A stretch of DNA of 64,000 bases from Erythrobacter aureus. GTDB taxonomy: Bacteria; Pseudomonadota; Alphaproteobacteria; Sphingomonadales; Sphingomonadaceae. The notes beneath the pieces are model-generated. The model made no database searches and was not told the origin of the DNA. It saw nothing but the letters and a program-made list of their open reading frames with translations. The translations under genes were made by a program, and so were the position numbers. Positions 59,840 through 64,000 of the stretch are shown piece by piece; within the stretch, counting starts at the first letter, position 1; each line of letters starts with the position of its first letter. The stretch is from positions 310,001-374,000 of the forward strand of contig NZ_CP031358.1 in the NCBI RefSeq assembly GCF_003355455.1. The letters run 5' to 3'.

Positions 59840-62800
59840 CTAGAACATCCTCGCTTCCAGAACGTCTGGATGTTTTTCGACCTCGGCCTTCATATCGGGC
59901 GTGATGTTGAAGCAGGCAGGGAGGACCTTTCGGGCCTTCTTGTCTCCTAGGTCGACGAGGATGTCGATCCGGTCTTCTCCGCGGCCGGACTTGGTGAGCA
60001 TAGCGCGGAGCTCATCCCAGTTGTGGCTGGCTTTGATATCCATCCGCATTCGCTGGGGTGTCTGGGTCTTGTCATAGAGACGGTAGGAGACCAGGCGCCA
60101 CTTGGGCTCCTTCACCTTCTTCGCGATTTCCGCGATGATGAGGTCGCCAGCCGAAACCGACTCCTCGAGCTCGACTTCCAGCTCTGCGCTGGTGTCTGAG
60201 ATCTTCGCGAAGGACTTGGCCCCGCGCGCCGACTTGGAGATACTCTCCACGCGGACGAGGACGGTGATAGCGCCGCAACCGACATAGTCTTCGACCCTGC
60301 TGACCTGAATGGCAGAGAGGCGACGCATTTCGGAATGCGCGCCCGCAAGAGGGTGGTCATCGAAAGAGATGCCGATCGCATCGATCTCGGCCGCACGCTT
60401 TTCGTCGCGAGGCAGGTCGGGGATGCTCGGGCAGGTCGGAGCGGTAAGGTCGAACAGGAGAGACTGGCCTGCCTGGCCGCACTCGAACTTGAGGCAGGCG
60501 ATTAGGTGCTCTGCAGCAGCCTGGCGGTTGCGGTTGAGGGGATCGAGGATGCCAGCCGCAGCGAGCGCGCGAGCCTGTTGCGATGCGTTGCCGCGCGATG
60601 CGAGGGCGGCAGCGAGGTCTTCGATGGTCTTGATGCCCTTTCCTCGCACGGCGGCAACGAGCGGGGCGGCGTAGCTGCCGAGGCCCTTCACGGAGCCGAG
60701 GCCCCAGCGGACGGCGGCGGTGCCATCTTCGGCAATCTCAGGCTCGAAAGCGACGCCCGACTTTTCGAGCGACGGCGGAAGCATCTCGATACCGCGGTCG
60801 CGCGCTTCGCGGATGATCTTGCGCATCTTGTCGAAGTCTTCGGAGTTGTAGGTGAGCGCGGCCGCGTAGAAGGCGGCAGGGTGGTGGAACTTCAACCAAG
60901 CCGACTGCCAGCAGAGAAGCGCGTAGGCAGCCGCGTGCGACTTGTTGAAGCCGTAGCCGGCGAACTTGTCGATGGTGTCGAAGTGCTGGTTAGCGCGCTT
61001 GCGATCGATACCCAGCGACTTGTGCTGCTTGATATCGACCACCTTCACGGGGTCGATTGAGATGATGACCTTCACGCCAGCATCCTTGGCTTCAGCAGCG
61101 GTGAGCGGCTCTCCGCCATCCTCGCGCTTCAGCTTCTTGTTCGAGGGGATGCGCAGCTCGGCACCGGTATCGGTCGTCACGGTAACGTGCGGCACGACGC
61201 AGCCTTCGATGAAGGTCTCTCGCTGTGCGTCCATCTCGGCCTGGATCTTCTTGCCCATAGCGCGGCGGAGCATGTCTGCACCGCCAAGGGTGTAGCCAGC
61301 GAGGATCTGAGCCATCTGCATGATCTGCTCCTGGTAAACAGGAATACCCTGCGTTTCGGTCAGGAGGTCTTTCAGAGCAGGATGGGGCAACTGCAGCGGT
61401 TCGAGGCCGGCCTTGCGGTTAGCGAAGGTCGGGATGTTGTCCATCGGCCCCGGGCGATAGAGCGAGATGATGGCGACGAGGTCTTCGAAGCTGGTGGGCC
61501 GCACCTGCTTGAGCGATTTGACCATGCCTTCCGATTCCAGCTGGAAGATGCCGTGACACGCGCCTGAGTTCAGCATGTCGATCACGCCTTCGTCTTCGAA
61601 GGGGATCTGGAGGATGTCGAGATCGGCATGCTCTTCGCCGGATGCGCGTACATGGTCGACGGCGGCCTTGATGATGGTCGTGGTCTTGAGCCCGAGGAAG
61701 TCGAACTTCACGAGACCCGAGGCTTCCACGCCTTTCATCTCGAACTGGGTAACCAGGTCGGAGCCGCCGCCCGGATCGCGCATCACGGGGACAACGTCAC
61801 CGACATCGGGGTCGGCGATGATGATACCAGCCGCGTGGCGGCCGTGCTGACGAACGAAGCCCTGCAGGGCTTCACCCATGACGAGCGCACGCTCAAGGGT
61901 CGCATCCTTGCGGAAGTGGGCGCGAACTTCAGGGGCGAGGTAGCTCGGCGATTCCGGATCGGTTTCGCTGAGCGAGTAGGGCGCAGCGATAGGCAGCAGC
62001 TGGGCGGCGGCGTGAGCCTGCCCGTTGGGGATGCCCAGGCTGCGCGCGGCGTCTCCGAAGGCCGAGCGCGACTTCCAGGAGCCGTGCGTGCCGATGGCGA
62101 CAACCTTGTCGTCACCATATTTGCGGCGGACATACTCGATCGTCTCGTCACGGCGCGTTTGGCAGAAGTCGACGTCGAAGTCGGGGAGGCTGACGCGTTC
62201 GGGGTTGATGAAGCGTTCGAACAGGAGGCCCCATCGAATGGGATCGAGGTCGGTAATGCCCATGGCCCATGCCACGGCGGATCCTGCACCCGAGCCACGG
62301 CCCGGCCCGACGGGGATGCCTTGCTCCTTCGACCATTGGATGAAGTCGGCAACGATGAGGAAGTAGCCAGCGAAGCCCTGCTTGCAGATAATGTCCATCT
62401 CGGTAGCGAGGCGGGCGCGGTATTCGGGCTTCTTCGCTTCAGGGACATCTGCAATGCGCTCTTCGAAGCCTTTGGTGGCCATATCGCGGAGCATGCCCTC
62501 TTCGTTGCCTTTCGCGTCTGGGAAGGCGGGGAGCATCGGCTTGGTGGCCTTCGGCGCGGCGTCCGGGCTGCAACGAAGGGCGAGACGGGCTGTGTTTTCG
62601 AGCAGGTGCTTGGCATCAGCAAACAGCGCGGTGAATTCCGCGGTGCTCTTGAAGTGCTGGCCTTTGGCCGGGCGTGGCAAGTCAGGGTCATCGACCAGTC
62701 GCTTGTGCTGGATGGCGCTGAGCAGCTCGAGCAGGTCATAATCCTTCGGCTCGCTGTATGCGGCGAAGGAGGTGGCGACCATCGGGAGATTGTAGGCGCG

Positions 62801-63322
62801 CGAGATGCGGTCGAGAACGGCTTCGGTCGGCCGGCGGCCGGTGGAACGCTCGATTTCGAGATAGAACCGGTCGCCATAGGCGGCCATCATGGCCTTCAGC
62901 CAGTCATTGGCATCGTGCTTGTTTGTGGCGAGCAGATTGTTGAGGGCCGATTCCGGTGCGCCAGCCAAGAGGATGAGACCTTCTGCGCGATCGATGATAG
63001 CTTCGTCATCGAGGAGGCGTTCGGGGGTGAGCGCCTGCTCACGGCTCAGCGAGAGCAAGTTCGACCAGCCGGTAGCGTTCTCGGCAATGACCGTGACACG
63101 GCCTGCCTTTGTCATGAAGTCGCAGCCGACGATGGGCTGAATGCCTTCCTTGCGAGCTGCGTCGGAGAACTCCAGAGCGCCAGCAAGGCTGCCTCGGTCG
63201 ATTAGACCGATGGCCGGCTGGTCAGCTTTGACGGCAAGCGCAGGCATCTTCTTCGCGATCAGGGCGGAATCCATGATCGAGTAAGAGGACCGTGCGCGCA
63301 GATTGATTGCCGGAAAAGCCAT
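59840..63322 (-). CDS. dnaE: DNA polymerase III alpha subunit, 1160 aa
   Basis: The polymerase motifs are complete: PGRGSGAGS, PDFDVDFC (Asp383 and Asp385) and KFDFLGLKT (Asp541), plus FAGYGFNKSH. The N-terminal PHP domain begins with LRARSSYSIMD, where the metal-binding His residues are lost, so proofreading through PHP is unlikely. About 60 extra residues lie between Cys708 and the FAGYG helix. QSLLF (953-957) fits the clamp-binding peptide. The gene is convergent with the pilus operon and starts with AGAAGG upstream of the ATG. A dedicated replicative polymerase beside dnaN and rep points to a largely self-supplied replisome. Confidence 0.95.
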   Translation of the reverse strand: MAFPAINLRARSSYSIMDSALIAKKMPALAVKADQPAIGLIDRGSLAGALEFSDAARKEGIQPIVGCDFMTKAGRVTVIAENATGWSNLLSLSREQALTPERLLDDEAIIDRAEGLILLAGAPESALNNLLATNKHDANDWLKAMMAAYGDRFYLEIERSTGRRPTEAVLDRISRAYNLPMVATSFAAYSEPKDYDLLELLSAIQHKRLVDDPDLPRPAKGQHFKSTAEFTALFADAKHLLENTARLALRCSPDAAPKATKPMLPAFPDAKGNEEGMLRDMATKGFEERIADVPEAKKPEYRARLATEMDIICKQGFAGYFLIVADFIQWSKEQGIPVGPGRGSGAGSAVAWAMGITDLDPIRWGLLFERFINPERVSLPDFDVDFCQTRRDETIEYVRRKYGDDKVVAIGTHGSWKSRSAFGDAARSLGIPNGQAHAAAQLLPIAAPYSLSETDPESPSYLAPEVRAHFRKDATLERALVMGEALQGFVRQHGRHAAGIIIADPDVGDVVPVMRDPGGGSDLVTQFEMKGVEASGLVKFDFLGLKTTTIIKAAVDHVRASGEEHADLDILQIPFEDEGVIDMLNSGACHGIFQLESEGMVKSLKQVRPTSFEDLVAIISLYRPGPMDNIPTFANRKAGLEPLQLPHPALKDLLTETQGIPVYQEQIMQMAQILAGYTLGGADMLRRAMGKKIQAEMDAQRETFIEGCVVPHVTVTTDTGAELRIPSNKKLKREDGGEPLTAAEAKDAGVKVIISIDPVKVVDIKQHKSLGIDRKRANQHFDTIDKFAGYGFNKSHAAAYALLCWQSAWLKFHHPAAFYAAALTYNSEDFDKMRKIIREARDRGIEMLPPSLEKSGVAFEPEIAEDGTAAVRWGLGSVKGLGSYAAPLVAAVRGKGIKTIEDLAAALASRGNASQQARALAAAGILDPLNRNRQAAAEHLIACLKFECGQAGQSLLFDLTAPTCPSIPDLPRDEKRAAEIDAIGISFDDHPLAGAHSEMRRLSAIQVSRVEDYVGCGAITVLVRVESISKSARGAKSFAKISDTSAELEVELEESVSAGDLIIAEIAKKVKEPKWRLVSYRLYDKTQTPQRMRMDIKASHNWDELRAMLTKSGRGEDRIDILVDLGDKKARKVLPACFNITPDMKAEVEKHPDVLEARMF

Positions 63323-63513
63323 TTCTTACCTTCTGTTCTTGATCTCACCAGAGAGATCAGACCTTCAACTTGGGGAGGGCGCGATTGCGCTAACCCTTCT
63401 CCCAGGACTGACGGCATTATTGTGGGATTATGCGGAAAGGCCTGCAAGCAACTTCCAGCCGCGATGCAGGAATTCCAGAGAGTGTTGCTCAAATCTTCCT
63501 GTTCTTCAGGAAA
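63323..63513. other. Intergenic region upstream of dnaE
   Basis: This 191-bp gap has AT-rich elements related to the repeat family (CTTCCTGTTCTTCAGGAAATC near 63495). No coding frame is supported. It likely holds the dnaE promoter and the end of the next transcript. Confidence 0.4.
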
Positions 63514-64000
63514 TCAGAAAAGCGATCCCTGGTCAGGGGGAGGCGGAGGCGGGACGTGACTGTAATCAGGCACGGAAAGCCCCCATTTCGGCGGAAAGAA
63601 CGGCTGGGGCATTGGCTTGGCCAACTGCTTGTACGTCTGCTTGATCTTCGTGCGGCCGGCGACGCCCGGGATGTCTGGATGCGCGACACGGCAATACTTA
63701 GAGATTTCGCAGAAGAGGTTCTGGCAGTCGATGGGCTGGAGACGGCGGCCAAAGAGGCCGTTGAACTTCAGCCCCAGCCGGTCGAATTCAAGCTCTTGCC
63801 GACGAACCATCTCGAAGATGATGTCGGTGGGCGTCATTGCTCCGGTGGAGGAGAAGCATTTCGAGATGCCATCGAGGGCGCCGGGCCCGGGAACGACGAA
63901 GTCGTCCTCCTCATGTGGGACAGCGCTAGAGTAGGCGATGTCGATCGCATACTGGAACGCGAGGAAGTTGCCGATGCCAGGATATGGGGCAATCAGCTCA
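63514..64000 (-). CDS. HMUDK_hel-like protein (5-hmdU DNA kinase / thymine hypermodification), partial 5' end missing
   Basis: The frame stays open to the right edge, so only the C-terminal 162 codons are seen; the internal ATG at 63837 is not the start. The pattern PGIGNFLAFQYAIDIAYS, PGPGALDGISKCF and NLFCEISKYCRVAH resembles the helical domain of 5-hmdU DNA kinases and thymine pyrophosphorylases that install phage thymine hypermodifications. The last five residues are QGSLF, a clamp-binding-like motif after a run of Pro. The assignment rests on remembered motif spacing and is tentative. Confidence 0.5.
   Translation of the reverse strand, partial: ELIAPYPGIGNFLAFQYAIDIAYSSAVPHEEDDFVVPGPGALDGISKCFSSTGAMTPTDIIFEMVRRQELEFDRLGLKFNGLFGRRLQPIDCQNLFCEISKYCRVAHPDIPGVAGRTKIKQTYKQLAKPMPQPFFPPKWGLSVPDYSHVPPPPPPDQGSLF

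Noticed and set aside
60966..61260. Intein in DnaE
   Set aside because: The inserted segment is about 60 residues, has no Hint blocks and no terminal His-Asn before a nucleophile.
61628..63205. 525-codon open frame on the plus strand across dnaE
   Set aside because: It is antisense to a fully conserved dnaE and results from codon bias; no ribosome-binding site or domain is seen.
63514..63837. 107-aa gene starting at the internal ATG
   Set aside because: The frame is open upstream to the window edge and the upstream residues continue the same domain, so the real start lies outside the window.
1..64000. CRISPR arrays, tRNA and rRNA genes, insertion sequences
   Set aside because: No regularly spaced repeats, cloverleaf with TTCGA-loop, rRNA sequence or transposase frame was found on reading.
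1..64000. Prophage or virion genes
   Set aside because: No terminase, portal, capsid or tail protein is recognisable, although Mom, VRR-NUC, PP-loop and HMUDK-like genes are often found in phages; a phage-plasmid cannot be excluded from this window.

Overview
The window looks like part of a large extrachromosomal replicon (megaplasmid, chromid or phage-plasmid) of an alphaproteobacterium, most likely a sphingomonad relative. Reasons: a GapR gene and a MucR/Ros-type regulator, both characteristic of alphaproteobacteria; a RepC-like initiator with a DnaA domain-I-like tail next to a ribbon-helix-helix gene; a dense accessory gene complement with many 4-nt overlaps (ATGA/GTGA); and the absence of rRNA, tRNA or core metabolic genes. 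No capsid, tail or packaging genes are visible.

Layout. 1-15091 is a long minus-strand tract of nucleic-acid-handling and small unknown genes: a Rap1a/Tai-like secreted protein (cut by the edge), a PP-loop (PAPS-reductase-like) protein, a beta-class DNA methyltransferase with an Mrr_N domain, a VRR-NUC nuclease, two tandem Pnkp-type phosphatases, a DUF4942 gamma-type DNA methylase, an RNase HI and a MucR-like protein with a histone-H1-like tail. 15475-19353 holds a LytM peptidase, an SNase-like protein, an HNH protein and a second PP-loop protein. 19520-25481 is a plus-strand operon with a 1304-residue membrane-anchored acidic coiled-coil protein and a periplasmic secretin-like protein. 25561-30289 is the replication and chromosome-structure block: dnaN, the Rep protein, the RHH protein and gapR. 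30364-39471 carries thioredoxin, a Mom-family DNA modification protein, an SF1 helicase, a NalP-like lipidated subtilase autotransporter and two paralogous lipoproteins. 42451-43887 is a HerA/VirB4-like ATPase.

44070-58871 is a type IVb-pilus-like locus with the R64/IncI1 order secretin, PilO-like, PilP-like, assembly ATPase, platform protein, tip adhesin. It is unusual in having at least six pilin paralogues and two adhesins that all lack a prepilin leader. A DsbA-like oxidase follows and fits the paired cysteines of the pilins. The window ends with dnaE (1160 residues) and the 3' part of a gene resembling the helical domain of 5-hmdU DNA kinase / thymine-hypermodification proteins.

Working model. 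The replicon encodes its own initiator, sliding clamp and polymerase III alpha subunit. It also carries DNA-modifying proteins (Mom, HMUDK-like, PP-loop) of which two have clamp-binding-like peptides (QLDIF at the N-terminus of the PP-loop protein, QGSLF at the C-terminus of the HMUDK-like protein). This suggests base modification coupled to replication, plus a pilus for cell contact or DNA transfer. The domain calls rest on motifs read by eye, and the coupling is inference.
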